Shown piece after piece: positions 26,882 through 35,312 of a stretch of 64,000 nucleotides of DNA. The stretch comes from Flagellimonas hadalis. GTDB taxonomy: Bacteria; Bacteroidota; Bacteroidia; Flavobacteriales; Flavobacteriaceae. Each line of letters opens with the position of its first letter. The first letter of the stretch is position 1. The notes under the pieces were generated by a model. That model was not told the origin of the DNA and made no database searches. It saw only the letters and a list, made by a program, of their open reading frames with translations. Position numbers and translations under genes: made by a program. The stretch covers positions 124,001 to 188,000 of the forward strand of contig NZ_VNIK02000002.1 in NCBI RefSeq assembly GCF_007785775.2, read 5' to 3'.

Positions 26882-27487
26882 TTACTCGGTTTTCGTTTGC
26901 CCCAAAAACGGGTTCACATTGGGGTTTTGTGGGTTGCCACTCGCCCTTCGCATGAGTGTGATCTGCCCGGTGTGGTAGATGCAATCCGAGATCATGCCAT
27001 TGATGAGGTTCCAAAAGGCAAACTCCGATTGTTGCTCCCCTCTTTTAAAAATGACCTTGAATTTTTCCATCTCCTCGGCACTTTTTCCCAACATTTTGGC
27101 GCTGGCCGCTTTCAAATTTTGAAGGGTCTGGGCCCGTAACTCGGCATACGAAGCTGGTGTTGGGTAGAGGGACTTTTCAAAAGGCTGGGCATCCGGGGCC
27201 AACAAAATGTTGTTGGACATGGTGTTGATGTGCGCCATGGTTTCCAAAATGCTCCTGCCGTCCTCGGAAGGTCTGTAGGCGAGGTCCTTTTCGGTAAGGC
27301 CTTCGGTGGCCCAATAAAACCGATAACCCAGACCATCAATCATACGGGCAACCAAGTTTCCAGGGGTATATGCTTCGGGATGGGCGGGTATTTCTTTATA
27401 GGGGAGTTCCATGTTTTGTGCATTCACATTCTCCATCTGGCCAACACTGAAGAGGGTGATAATTATAAGGTACGGGAAGTTTCTCAT
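26882..27487 (-). CDS. Exported DinB-like protein
   Basis: Protein of 201 residues with a signal peptide (about 4-22, ending VNAQ) followed by a DinB-type four-helix bundle. Family features include LEHMAHIN-like ILETMAHINTMSNN, an FWNLINGMISDCIYHTGQI helix and a late RRASG. DinB/YfiT proteins normally bind a metal by three histidines; here H86 region (MAHIN) and YHTGQ are two candidates. Most DinB proteins are cytosolic, so export is notable. It is followed by an exported YciI-like gene upstream in the same direction (9 bases apart). Confidence 0.8.
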   Translation of the reverse strand: MRNFPYLIIITLFSVGQMENVNAQNMELPYKEIPAHPEAYTPGNLVARMIDGLGYRFYWATEGLTEKDLAYRPSEDGRSILETMAHINTMSNNILLAPDAQPFEKSLYPTPASYAELRAQTLQNLKAASAKMLGKSAEEMEKFKVIFKRGEQQSEFAFWNLINGMISDCIYHTGQITLMRRASGNPQNPNVNPFLGQTKTE

Positions 27488-27496
27488 TGATATAGA

Positions 27497-27988
27497 TCAA
27501 TCCATGATCGATTTTTTGGCCAGAGTAGGGGCAATTTCATTGATTGCCATGAGTGCTGCGGAGCCGTACCACTCTTTGAGTTCCATGACCAAGCTACCCG
27601 CTTTTATGGCAGGGTCGGTCTCGGTAAGTTCCTTGGCCTCTTCCAGGGTTTCCACATTAAAAATGTAGATGCCGCGAAGGTCATCATTTCCAAAAAAAGG
27701 ACCTGCCAGCACCAATTTCCCTTCCTTGGCCAACCTTCCGATGTTCTCGAGGTGGGCTGTTTGCAATTTGGCCGCTTCCTCCTTGTCCGACGTGCGGTTT
27801 GGGCCACGCTTCAGAAAGGCAAAGATGTACTTTTTCATGCCATAGTCATCAGCGCCGTACTTTGCCGCTTTTTCGGCATCGTACAGGACTTCGTCAGATT
27901 TCTTCACGGCTGTATCTTCCGATGTGGATTGCGCCGTGCCCGCAAAGCCACTGATCAAAAAGACAAGGAAAATGATTCTTGGGTACAT
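27497..27988 (-). CDS. Exported YciI-like protein
   Basis: Protein of 163 residues from the ATG at 27988, giving a clean signal peptide (FLVFLISGFAGTAQ). An in-frame ATG 150 bases upstream would overlap the neighbouring gene and hide the signal peptide. The mature part is a YciI/DGPF-like ferredoxin fold: KKYIFAFLKRGPNR, QTAHLENIGRLAKEGKLVLAGPF and DDLRGIYIFNVETLEEAKELTETDPAIKAG. The histidine in TAHLENI and aspartate in ETDPA are the usual active-site-like pair. Function is unknown. It precedes the DinB-like gene by 9 bases, suggesting co-expression. Confidence 0.82.
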   Translation of the reverse strand: MYPRIIFLVFLISGFAGTAQSTSEDTAVKKSDEVLYDAEKAAKYGADDYGMKKYIFAFLKRGPNRTSDKEEAAKLQTAHLENIGRLAKEGKLVLAGPFFGNDDLRGIYIFNVETLEEAKELTETDPAIKAGSLVMELKEWYGSAALMAINEIAPTLAKKSIMD

Positions 27989-28116
27989 ATTGATGGTTTT
28001 TAAGTTAAAAATAACCATTTGAAAGCCACCCTCGGCCATTTTTTGGCAAAAAGAGGAACCAAGATCAGCTTGTTCATTCAATGCACCCTTTATAAAAACG
28101 TTACATAGGGGTGTTG

Positions 28117-28833
28117 TTAGTTCCGTTGTTTTTTCCAATGTTCCATCCCATAGGTCAAATCTCCTTGGGCCTCCATTTCGTTCACCTGTTCCCCCATTCC
28201 CAAAAAGTCATTGAACAATGCCATGTTTATCGAGCAATTTTCTTTGTCCAAATGTAGTATTTGAAGTCCATTGATGATGGTTTGTCCCATACTGAAAGGG
28301 ACCAGACGATAGTCCTTGAATTCTTCGGTGATATAGTTTTCCATTTTCTCAAAATAATCTTTGTACGCTCCCATGGGAGAAACCATGATTTCTTTAAGAT
28401 TTTGGATTTGATAGGGAATCAAGTCGTTTTCGTAACTCAAAACTGATTTTTCGAGGCCATACACCTGAAAATACTTTCCCAAATGGCTGACCGCAAAATG
28501 GAGCTCCTTGTAGTTCCATCTATTTCCAGTGCCATTGGAGTCCAATGTCAAATAACCGCTATAACTGGGTACGAAACCAAAAGTTGTTCCTTGGGTACTT
28601 TTTCCCAATTCGGCACTGACCCTCTTTAGGAATGCCCCCCAATTTTTTTCATACGTCTTCTTGTCGACAATTTTTTCATTGAGCAATTTTTCCAGTTCCT
28701 GTATGCCGAGGTACTGTCGGTAAATATCAAACTCCTGGTGTTTTTTGATCCCGATGGGGTAATACCTTAGGATGGAATGGTATAAGGGCCAAAAATCATA
28801 TTCGTCATAATTGAATGAAAAGCTATTGTCCAT
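28117..28833 (-). CDS. Hypothetical protein
   Basis: Soluble protein of 238 residues rich in aromatic residues (FNYDEYDFWPLYHSILRYYP at the N-terminus) without signal peptide or membrane helix. I recognise no domain. It contains alternating helical and strand-like parts and an acidic surface. It starts 29 bases after the esterase stop, on the same strand, and could share its transcript. The downstream exported YciI and DinB genes follow after about 130 bases. Confidence 0.65.
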   Translation of the reverse strand: MDNSFSFNYDEYDFWPLYHSILRYYPIGIKKHQEFDIYRQYLGIQELEKLLNEKIVDKKTYEKNWGAFLKRVSAELGKSTQGTTFGFVPSYSGYLTLDSNGTGNRWNYKELHFAVSHLGKYFQVYGLEKSVLSYENDLIPYQIQNLKEIMVSPMGAYKDYFEKMENYITEEFKDYRLVPFSMGQTIINGLQILHLDKENCSINMALFNDFLGMGEQVNEMEAQGDLTYGMEHWKKQRN

Positions 28834-28862
28834 CGAACAAACTGATTTTTAGGGTCATCATT

Positions 28863-30044
28863 TTACCGGTTCAACTCCTTTATTTTTAGTGAAGCGTTGG
28901 CATTGTCCGGTTCCAGGCCAAGGACTTTTTTATAGTTTTCGATTGCTTTTTGGGTGTCTCCCAGCGTCTCATAGGCCTCTGCCAAGCTATCGTATGCATT
29001 GGGCGACTTAGGGAAGTTTTCCACATTCAACAGGAAAAACTCCAATGCTTTGGGTCTGTCCTCCGCATTTCTGCTTTGCAGTAGGGCATAACCCAGTTGG
29101 TTCACCAGGTGTTCGGGGGGCGGAAAATCCCAGGAGAGCCGCTCCGAAATTTCCTGAAAATGCTCCGTGAGCTGCTCTTTGGCAGCGATGTCCCGATAGG
29201 AAATTCCGTAGCCTTCAAAAATTGCGGAGATTCCGTTGTGAAAGGCAATGATGGGGACCGAGCTATGGTTTTCATGCTCGAAGTATTCCAATTTGGCGGG
29301 CAGCGTACCGCGGTATTTGCTGTTCAATGCCTCATACAACCTTACATGGCGATCCCGGTTCCGGATATTTCTTTTGCCCCAATTTGCCGTGGCCATGTAA
29401 AGAAACCTTTTAAAGGAAGCATCGGTTATTGCGTCCAGTTTATGGTCCATGGTTTCTGAATCCCAAGTTCCAAAACTCGGGTCGACCGCAAGGAATGCAT
29501 TGAAAAGTGTTTTTTCTTTCATGTAGGCATGGGCGGCCAAGAGACCTCCCAACGAATGTCCAAAAAGGATTCGATAGGGCACCGTTCTATACTTCTGGTC
29601 CAAGTCCGGCAAAAGTTCGTCTTCCAAAAATTGAAGGAAGTGGTCCCCTCCGCCGGAAGTGTTCGCTCTAGTGGTAATGATTTTGTCCGGGGTGTAGTCC
29701 CTTCTCCGATCCACATTTTGGATGGCGACCACGATCATCTCCGGGATTTTTTGGTTTCTGTAAGCGTCGGCGCTCATGTAGTTTACCATTCCCGCTATGG
29801 GCTTGAAGTGAACATTTCCATCGAGTACGATGAGCACGGGATACCTTTTATAGGTCGGTCCTTTATCATGATAGGACTCGGGAAGGCTGATCCAATAGTC
29901 CCTGTCTTCCTCCAAAATGGTGGACCTAAGGGTGTGTTTTGTGCCGAGGACAATTTGTTCCCCAGTTTGTGATTGCATCGGACAGGCCCCTATCACCAAA
30001 AACAGGATGGCCATAAAAGGTTTATGGATAAGGTTGATTTTCAT
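28863..30044 (-). CDS. Secreted esterase (D/Fes type) with C-terminal TPR
   Basis: Exported alpha/beta hydrolase of 393 residues. An N-terminal hydrophobic segment contains IGAC, so it may be a lipoprotein. The esterase domain (about 35-290) has the nucleophile S164 in GHSLGG, and the late HSSVP supplies the likely catalytic histidine. Residues about 310-390 form TPR-like helices (YDSLAEAYETLGDTQKAIENYKKVLGLEPDNA). This esterase-plus-TPR layout is common in Bacteroidota; relatives include siderophore and acetyl esterases. Substrate is unknown. It leads a minus-strand group with three further genes of unknown role. Confidence 0.83.
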   Translation of the reverse strand: MKINLIHKPFMAILFLVIGACPMQSQTGEQIVLGTKHTLRSTILEEDRDYWISLPESYHDKGPTYKRYPVLIVLDGNVHFKPIAGMVNYMSADAYRNQKIPEMIVVAIQNVDRRRDYTPDKIITTRANTSGGGDHFLQFLEDELLPDLDQKYRTVPYRILFGHSLGGLLAAHAYMKEKTLFNAFLAVDPSFGTWDSETMDHKLDAITDASFKRFLYMATANWGKRNIRNRDRHVRLYEALNSKYRGTLPAKLEYFEHENHSSVPIIAFHNGISAIFEGYGISYRDIAAKEQLTEHFQEISERLSWDFPPPEHLVNQLGYALLQSRNAEDRPKALEFFLLNVENFPKSPNAYDSLAEAYETLGDTQKAIENYKKVLGLEPDNANASLKIKELNR

Positions 30045-30371
30045 AGGATTGGTAACAGTTTTGGTTATGGTTTCGTGTCGTTGAGGATTGGTATGACGAA
30101 ACGATTCCCTTGGTTGTTTACTTTTATTAAAAGTAGGGAATTTAGTTAAAGGGAGATGAAAGCAATGTTTTTGAAGCAGTTAGTTTTATTGAGCCAAAAT
30201 TCCTATTGATATTCCAAATATTTTACCGACCTTATTTTCCGATTCTACCATTCCATTGAAAAAGTTTTTCTCTTGTGACAGTTTGCGTTTATAAGCTTCC
30301 CCTAGATAGAACTGCTTATTTTTCTATAACTTCATCATTGTACAACGGTTGCCAGTGTTGGCAACTGGTTT
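30045..30371. other. AT-rich gene-free gap with hairpin
   Basis: No protein gene is seen in these 327 bases, which are clearly AT-rich. Near the right end a hairpin pairs GTTGCCA (30348-30354) with TGGCAAC (30359-30365) around a GTGT loop, next to TTGTACAACG. It lies just beyond the stop of the AT-rich lipoprotein gene. It could terminate that minus-strand gene, although the following minus-strand bases are not a clean T tract. Confidence 0.5.
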
Positions 30372-31046
30372 TTAATACAAGAATGTACATTTTCCTTTTC
30401 CATTTTTAATTTCTAGTACTTCATTAGAATCCGAAAGTAAAGTACAGTTAAAAGAATATGTTAGTTCAATTCCAAAAGAAGGATTTTCTATTTCTCTAAT
30501 GTTTTCAATTTGAAAATTATTTTCATCAAACGGGGGTTTTCCAAAATCTGTTGATAGATATCTTAGAGCAGAATTATTTATTAATTGTGAATAATCAATA
30601 TGTAATATTCTGACTTGAGGTGTCAAATTTTTATAATTGTCAACTTCCCAATATTCAAGTTCATTTCTGTTGAAAAAAGTATAAAAGTTATTGTATTCAT
30701 CATATCGATAATGAGTATTTGGATCAAGTTTATTGATTGATTCATATGCTATAAATTCAATGAAGGGCGTTTTTAATTCTTCACTATTCGATATTTTATA
30801 TGAATAATGAAATTTAATAGAAACAGAATCTTTTAATAGATTGCCAACACTGCACCCATATGTAAATGGCTCGGTGCTAACTAAAACTTCTCCGTTAAAC
30901 TCTCCAATAAAGTAATTGTCATAATTAACTAATGAATCTAAAGCAGTTTGATAATGGTCATTATGAATTGGTTGGAAATCTACAGGTTCATTATTACAAG
31001 ATGCGAGTAAAAGTATCAATGATATTAAAAAAAGTATGTTTTTCAT
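30372..31046 (-). CDS. AT-rich lipoprotein gene, probably acquired
   Basis: Predicted lipoprotein of 224 residues from the ATG at 31046, with lipobox LASC (cysteine near residue 17). No domain is recognised; the mature part is acidic and asparagine- and tyrosine-rich. Base composition is visibly more AT-rich than all neighbours and codon choice follows, with AAT, AAA, TTT and ATA dominating. A longer in-frame start at 31100 would put an unsuited segment before the signal peptide. The gene and its AT-rich flanks look like a recent import. Confidence 0.7.
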   Translation of the reverse strand: MKNILFLISLILLLASCNNEPVDFQPIHNDHYQTALDSLVNYDNYFIGEFNGEVLVSTEPFTYGCSVGNLLKDSVSIKFHYSYKISNSEELKTPFIEFIAYESINKLDPNTHYRYDEYNNFYTFFNRNELEYWEVDNYKNLTPQVRILHIDYSQLINNSALRYLSTDFGKPPFDENNFQIENIREIENPSFGIELTYSFNCTLLSDSNEVLEIKNGKGKCTFLY

Positions 31047-31149
31047 AATCATGTTTTTAACTTGTTTATATAGATGTAAAATACATCCATATACACCCAA
31101 TATGGTATAAAATCGATGTATTTGATCCTTTTCTAACTCGTATTACAGT

Positions 31150-31626
31150 TTAGTCATGTTCACAATCCGTTTTGGACAACGGCATGGACGAACTGAAACT
31201 GAGGGTAGCTGGATCCTGAAAGGCGGTGCCGGTCTCGTCCAGTGCACCAAAACCTTCGATCAACTGGCCCTCCTTCACCAAAAAGGCCACCTCGCGGGTG
31301 CTTTCCGTGCCTTCGGACATAAAGGTGTAACTGCCGAGGAGCACACTGTCCTTCAACACGCCGGCAAAGGTTCCCTTGTTGGCATCCTTTTCCTTGAGGG
31401 CATAGTCCAGGTTCCCGAGAACAGATCCGTTCATTTCGGTGATCTCCAGCACAATGTGGTTGCCGTTGGCGTCATAGGTGTAACAACCTTCCTCCAAAGC
31501 AGGAACAGGCTGGGGCGGGGCCACGGTTACGGGTTCTTGAGGGACGCTGTCCACCTCTTTGGATTCCTTGGTCTTGCAACTGGCCACTACGGAGAGGGCG
31601 AAGCAGACAAAAAGTAGTTTTTTCAT
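31150..31626 (-). CDS. Small lipoprotein
   Basis: Predicted lipoprotein of 158 residues: signal peptide and lipobox VASC (cysteine 17), a proline- and valine-rich linker (VTVAPPQPVPALEEG), then a compact beta-rich domain with YTYDANGNHIVLEI and GSVLGNLDYALKEKD. Nothing identifies a function. It starts 2 bases after the stop of the META-domain lipoprotein gene, as last gene of a three-gene lipoprotein set. Confidence 0.75.
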   Translation of the reverse strand: MKKLLFVCFALSVVASCKTKESKEVDSVPQEPVTVAPPQPVPALEEGCYTYDANGNHIVLEITEMNGSVLGNLDYALKEKDANKGTFAGVLKDSVLLGSYTFMSEGTESTREVAFLVKEGQLIEGFGALDETGTAFQDPATLSFSSSMPLSKTDCEHD

Positions 31627-31628
31627 GA

Positions 31629-32444
31629 TCAGTCTATTTTTTTGAATATGAGCAGGTTTTCTTCGCTACCGTTGGAAAGGTAGAGTCTATTGTTTTCCAC
31701 TTTATAGTTGGTGCTGCTTTGCAGGGCCTTCAAAAACTCGGATTCCCTGTCCATCTTGGGGCAGGCCATTTGGGTGGAGGCAATCTGGGCAAATCGCAGC
31801 AGGTCCTTTTCGTAGAAGAGACTTCCTGTCATTCGGTTGCAGCCCGAAAAACCTGAAAAGCGATTGTCCTCGGTATAGATTTCCATATAGGGTACATCCT
31901 TCCCGTTGAAATCCTCTTTGGAGACCTTTTGGGACATCATTTCCTCCAACACCCAAATGTCATTGAGCCTATAATCGGTCACGTAGGAGCCGCAACCTTC
32001 CAGGGCATGGGTTTCTTCCTCCCCGGTCTTTTTATAGGAAATGGTCACGGAATACGGGGAAACCTCTCCGGACATGGCATTGGTACATTCTTTTTGGGAG
32101 ATGATGACATCCATGGCCGTGGCCTCGGTCTGCGCGCGGTACATTTTGATGTTCGCATCCTGCACCCTGATGGGTTCGGTATGGGGCACAATGATGGTGT
32201 CCCCTTCCATCGTGGTCAGCTCCACCTTGTCCCCATAGATCTTAAGTCCCCAGAACGGCTCTGTCCCTGTGGCCTTGAAATAGTTCTCGGCGTGTGCTAC
32301 GGCAAGGGCCCTTGTGTTTTCTTCGTCTTTGATGGTGTCCGTCTGTTCTTCGGTGGCTTCTTTCTGCTCCTCATCCTGCTTTTTTCTTTCCACACAGTTG
32401 GAAAGGAGTACTAGGAAGCAGACGGCCATAACGTTTTTTTTCAT
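31629..32444 (-). CDS. COG3650/META (HslJ-like) domain lipoprotein
   Basis: Predicted lipoprotein of 271 residues with lipobox LSNC (cysteine 17). A charged linker leads to a COG3650-type domain with GTEPFWGLKIYGD and a conserved cysteine pair (KECTNAMSG, EGCGSYVTD). The C-terminal half (about 160-270) is a META/HslJ domain: FSGFSGCNRMTGS, ASTQMACPKMDRESEFLKAL. In E. coli HslJ is linked to heat and novobiocin resistance. It overlaps the upstream META gene by four bases (ATGA), so the two are coupled. Confidence 0.82.
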   Translation of the reverse strand: MKKNVMAVCFLVLLSNCVERKKQDEEQKEATEEQTDTIKDEENTRALAVAHAENYFKATGTEPFWGLKIYGDKVELTTMEGDTIIVPHTEPIRVQDANIKMYRAQTEATAMDVIISQKECTNAMSGEVSPYSVTISYKKTGEEETHALEGCGSYVTDYRLNDIWVLEEMMSQKVSKEDFNGKDVPYMEIYTEDNRFSGFSGCNRMTGSLFYEKDLLRFAQIASTQMACPKMDRESEFLKALQSSTNYKVENNRLYLSNGSEENLLIFKKID

Positions 32445-32863
32445 GATCCTACTTTTTTAAAGCGCATCATCGGGACTTCGCCCATCAGCAGGTTGAGTTT
32501 TCCATCTTCATCAAAGGAAAAACCGTCGATTTTCTTCATCATTTCCAAAAATTGGCGCTCGCTGCCACCACAGAACATCATGGTGGTGGGGCCAGGCTCG
32601 CCAAAGGAAATGGAGCTTCCTTCCAGAACATAGTCAGCGGAATAACCGTTACAGCTATCCGTACCGGAAACTTTGGAGGATTCCTTGTCGAAAGTGATCT
32701 GTGGTTTTTTTTCAGGGAACAGCCCTTCAAAGGCAATCCTTGGGCCAGTGATGTAATCCAGTTCCCAAGTAGGGCCATAGAGTGCCTCGGCGCTGGATTT
32801 GGAATTGCTGCAAGAATCTGCCAAGGCTATGGCAAAGAAAAACAATAGGATAGAGGTTTTCAT
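32441..32863 (-). CDS. META (HslJ-like) domain lipoprotein
   Basis: Predicted lipoprotein of 140 residues with a signal peptide and cysteine 18 (ALADSC; a weak lipobox). The rest is one META-like domain: YGPTWELDYITGPR, KVSGTDSCNGYSADY and FGEPGPTTMMFCGG with the usual cysteine pair, then FLEMMKKIDGFS. It is the first gene of the three-gene lipoprotein unit (32863 to 31150). Inferred role is outer-membrane or periplasmic stress tolerance, as for HslJ, with no direct evidence. Confidence 0.78.
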   Translation of the reverse strand: MKTSILLFFFAIALADSCSNSKSSAEALYGPTWELDYITGPRIAFEGLFPEKKPQITFDKESSKVSGTDSCNGYSADYVLEGSSISFGEPGPTTMMFCGGSERQFLEMMKKIDGFSFDEDGKLNLLMGEVPMMRFKKVGS

Positions 32864-32946
32864 TTTTTACAGAAATTAATGGTTAATGTTTAGGAAAAAT
32901 ACTAAAAAATAAATCAAACATTGCCCCCCGTAACCTGAAATGACTT

Positions 32947-33654
32947 TTACTCCGTTCGTCTGCTCCAGACTTCGTATATGGGCTGTCCTTTGCTGCTCAA
33001 TCCGGAATGGTGCCAATCCCCATCTTCCAGACTGTAATCAAATTGCAAACTGGCACCTACCCTGGAATCGTCCCGGGAAAAGAAGCCGATGGTCTCCGTG
33101 TATTTTCCATCCACGGTGGTGTAGGTTCCACCGCCCGTGCCCATGAACTCCTTGGTCTCCGTATTGTAGGCGATCCATTGGAAACGGGTGCCGGACAAGA
33201 TCTTCATGGTCTTGCGTGGGCCCGATGTATCTCGCTTTACGATCTCGCCATCCTGCTTCCTTCCGGATATGAGCCAAGCGCCGGACAGGTCTCCGGGTGT
33301 ACCATCATCGATTTTGGTCCAGGCCACATCGCCCAAATGGAGTTTGCCGTCCACAAATTCGTAAGGAACGCTTTTTTGGGTTCCCACCAGGTCGGGGTTC
33401 AATGAGGCATATTCGAACAGATACGTAAAATTTTGACCGTCTGCTTTGTAACTCCCACCTTTGGTGCCGATGAACTTTCCGGTCTCCTTCTCAAAAAAGG
33501 CCTTGGAGATATAGTCCCCTGCTATGATGGCAATGTGCTGTACCTCGGTCCCCTGCCCATCGTTCTGGGTCATTTCCCAAGCCCCTTGCAGGTCTTGCGC
33601 GGTCATTGCGGTCGCGCACAGGCAACCGAGTAAGGTAAAAAGAAATTGTCTCAT
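32947..33654 (-). CDS. Exported protein with duplicated lipocalin-like domain
   Basis: Secreted protein of 235 residues with signal peptide ending MTAQ. The mature part is an internal duplication: DLQGAWEMTQ...ETGKFIGTKGGSYKADGQ in the first half matches DLSGAWLISG...ETKEFMGTGGGTYTTVDGK in the second. Each copy should form a small beta-barrel like the lipocalin-like/DUF4488 domains. No ligand can be inferred. It lies 83 bases before the META lipoprotein genes in the same direction. Confidence 0.75.
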   Translation of the reverse strand: MRQFLFTLLGCLCATAMTAQDLQGAWEMTQNDGQGTEVQHIAIIAGDYISKAFFEKETGKFIGTKGGSYKADGQNFTYLFEYASLNPDLVGTQKSVPYEFVDGKLHLGDVAWTKIDDGTPGDLSGAWLISGRKQDGEIVKRDTSGPRKTMKILSGTRFQWIAYNTETKEFMGTGGGTYTTVDGKYTETIGFFSRDDSRVGASLQFDYSLEDGDWHHSGLSSKGQPIYEVWSRRTE

Positions 33655-33735
33655 GTTTGTTTAGTTTATAGAACGCAAAATGCTGTTGCTTTACTTAAAA
33701 ACAACAGCATTTCAAAGAATTTATGGGCGGGACTT

Positions 33736-34215
33736 TTACAGTGTCCTGAGGTATTCCGCCAAGTCCCTGGCCTCTTCCTCGGTCAGGTTCTGGTTCAGCA
33801 TGATGGCATTGTTGTATTCTTTCAACAAAGCTTTGGCTATCGGGTCTTCCTTGAGCATCCCATCAGGGTTCAGGATCATGTTCATCACCCATTCCGGACT
33901 CCTTCTGTCATAGACGCCTTTCATGGCAGGTCCTATCATACGTTGGTCCACCATGTGGCAAGCCACACATACGGCATCAAACTTGGCCTGTCCGCGAGCG
34001 GCCATTTCTTGGTCGATCTCATCAGGGAAATCCAAGTTCTTGATGGGTCCCACACCTTTATTGTCCAGATCCACGGGGACTCCCCCGCCAGTTTCGGCTT
34101 TTTTCTCTTCTGTTTTCGTACGGCTTACTTCAAAACCGTCCTTTTTCTCTTCTTTTTTCCCGCCACAACTTGCCATAAAGGCTCCCAAGGCCAAGAACAG
34201 GATTGCTTTTTTCAT
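33736..34215 (-). CDS. Lipoprotein c-type cytochrome
   Basis: Monohaem cytochrome c of 159 residues, lipid-anchored through lipobox MASC (cysteine 17). A lysine-rich linker (about 20-60) precedes the haem domain with CVACH at 83-87, a likely axial methionine in GPAMKGVY and the class I end LTEEEARDLAEYLRTL. It should carry electrons at the periplasmic face of a membrane. No oxidase or reductase gene is adjacent, so its partner is unknown. Confidence 0.88.
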   Translation of the reverse strand: MKKAILFLALGAFMASCGGKKEEKKDGFEVSRTKTEEKKAETGGGVPVDLDNKGVGPIKNLDFPDEIDQEMAARGQAKFDAVCVACHMVDQRMIGPAMKGVYDRRSPEWVMNMILNPDGMLKEDPIAKALLKEYNNAIMLNQNLTEEEARDLAEYLRTL

Positions 34216-34320
34216 TGTTTACGTTCTATTGAAGTTTGTTTGTGCAAATAGAGCTACTAAGATAGGCAATTAGGGACGAATAATTCATCGGTTTTTTGTT
34301 TTCCAAAGCCATAAAACCCA

Positions 34321-35295
34321 CTACAACGTTTTCTTTGGCCATGAATTAAAGAAATGCAAGGCCCTGTTTTCGGTATAGGTGATGTTGTTTTTGCCCCAAA
34401 AGCCAACATGTCCACCGTGATGGGGAGTTTCCAGAAAGAGGTGGGGGTTTTTTTCCGTTTCCGCAAAAGGATAGCATTCGGGTCCCAGGAATGAATCGTT
34501 TTTGGCATTGATGATGAGGCTTGGCACAGTGATGTTGGGCAAGAACTGAAGGGAACTGCATTTGGCATAATAGTCCTCGGCATCCGTAAAATGGTGCGCC
34601 CGGCTCGTATAGATATCGTCAAAATCCTTTAATGTTTTGATGCGCTTGATGTCGGCATCGGGGATGAGGTCGGGAAAAAGAAGCTGCTTTTGTCGCAATT
34701 TGTCCAACAGGTTCTTCTTAAAACGTTGGGCATAGAGGATGTTCTTTGCGCTGAGCAGTTGCCTGCACGAACTGTGGAGGTCACAGGGCACCGATACGGC
34801 CACCGCACCTTTGATTTCCTTTGGAACCGCATTTCCTTCCCCGAGGTATTTCAGCAAGAGGTTGCCTCCCAGACTGAATCCTTTCAGGTAGATTTCCGCA
34901 TAGTCCCTTGTATTGAGGACATGGTCAATGACCTCGACCAGGTCCTCTGTGGCCCCGGAATGATAGGAGCGATAAAGTTTGTTGGGTTCCCCGCTGCAAC
35001 TTCTAAAGTTTACGGCACAGGTGTCGAACCCGTTTTGGTTCAGGATCTTGGCACTGCCGGTAATGTAGGGGCGTTGGGCATCTCCCTCCAGACCATGGAG
35101 CAACACGACCAACTTTTGGGTCGGGGAATTGGCCTCGCTCCAGTCCAGATCCAAAAAATCACCATCCAAAAGTGCAATACGCTCCCTTTTTTGGACCACC
35201 CCATTTACCGAACGGATGATGCCAGAGTAAATAGTGGACAAATGGCCGCTCTTGAAGAACAGTGGGGGGCTATAACTGGAAGTAACTTGGGGCAT
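34321..35295 (-). CDS. YheT-family alpha/beta hydrolase
   Basis: Hydrolase of 324 residues from the ATG at 35295; the in-frame TTG at 35316 overlaps the preceding stop and is less likely. It has the YheT pattern VVLLHGLEGDAQRPY at the oxyanion region, nucleophile serine in KGFSLGGNLLLKYLGE and catalytic histidine in ETPHHGGHVGFWG. The family includes predicted esterases of unknown substrate. It follows the nitronate monooxygenase gene after 17 bases, on the same strand. Confidence 0.88.
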   Translation of the reverse strand: MPQVTSSYSPPLFFKSGHLSTIYSGIIRSVNGVVQKRERIALLDGDFLDLDWSEANSPTQKLVVLLHGLEGDAQRPYITGSAKILNQNGFDTCAVNFRSCSGEPNKLYRSYHSGATEDLVEVIDHVLNTRDYAEIYLKGFSLGGNLLLKYLGEGNAVPKEIKGAVAVSVPCDLHSSCRQLLSAKNILYAQRFKKNLLDKLRQKQLLFPDLIPDADIKRIKTLKDFDDIYTSRAHHFTDAEDYYAKCSSLQFLPNITVPSLIINAKNDSFLGPECYPFAETEKNPHLFLETPHHGGHVGFWGKNNITYTENRALHFFNSWPKKTL

Positions 35296-35312
35296 GGGTC
35301 TTAAGGTTGATA

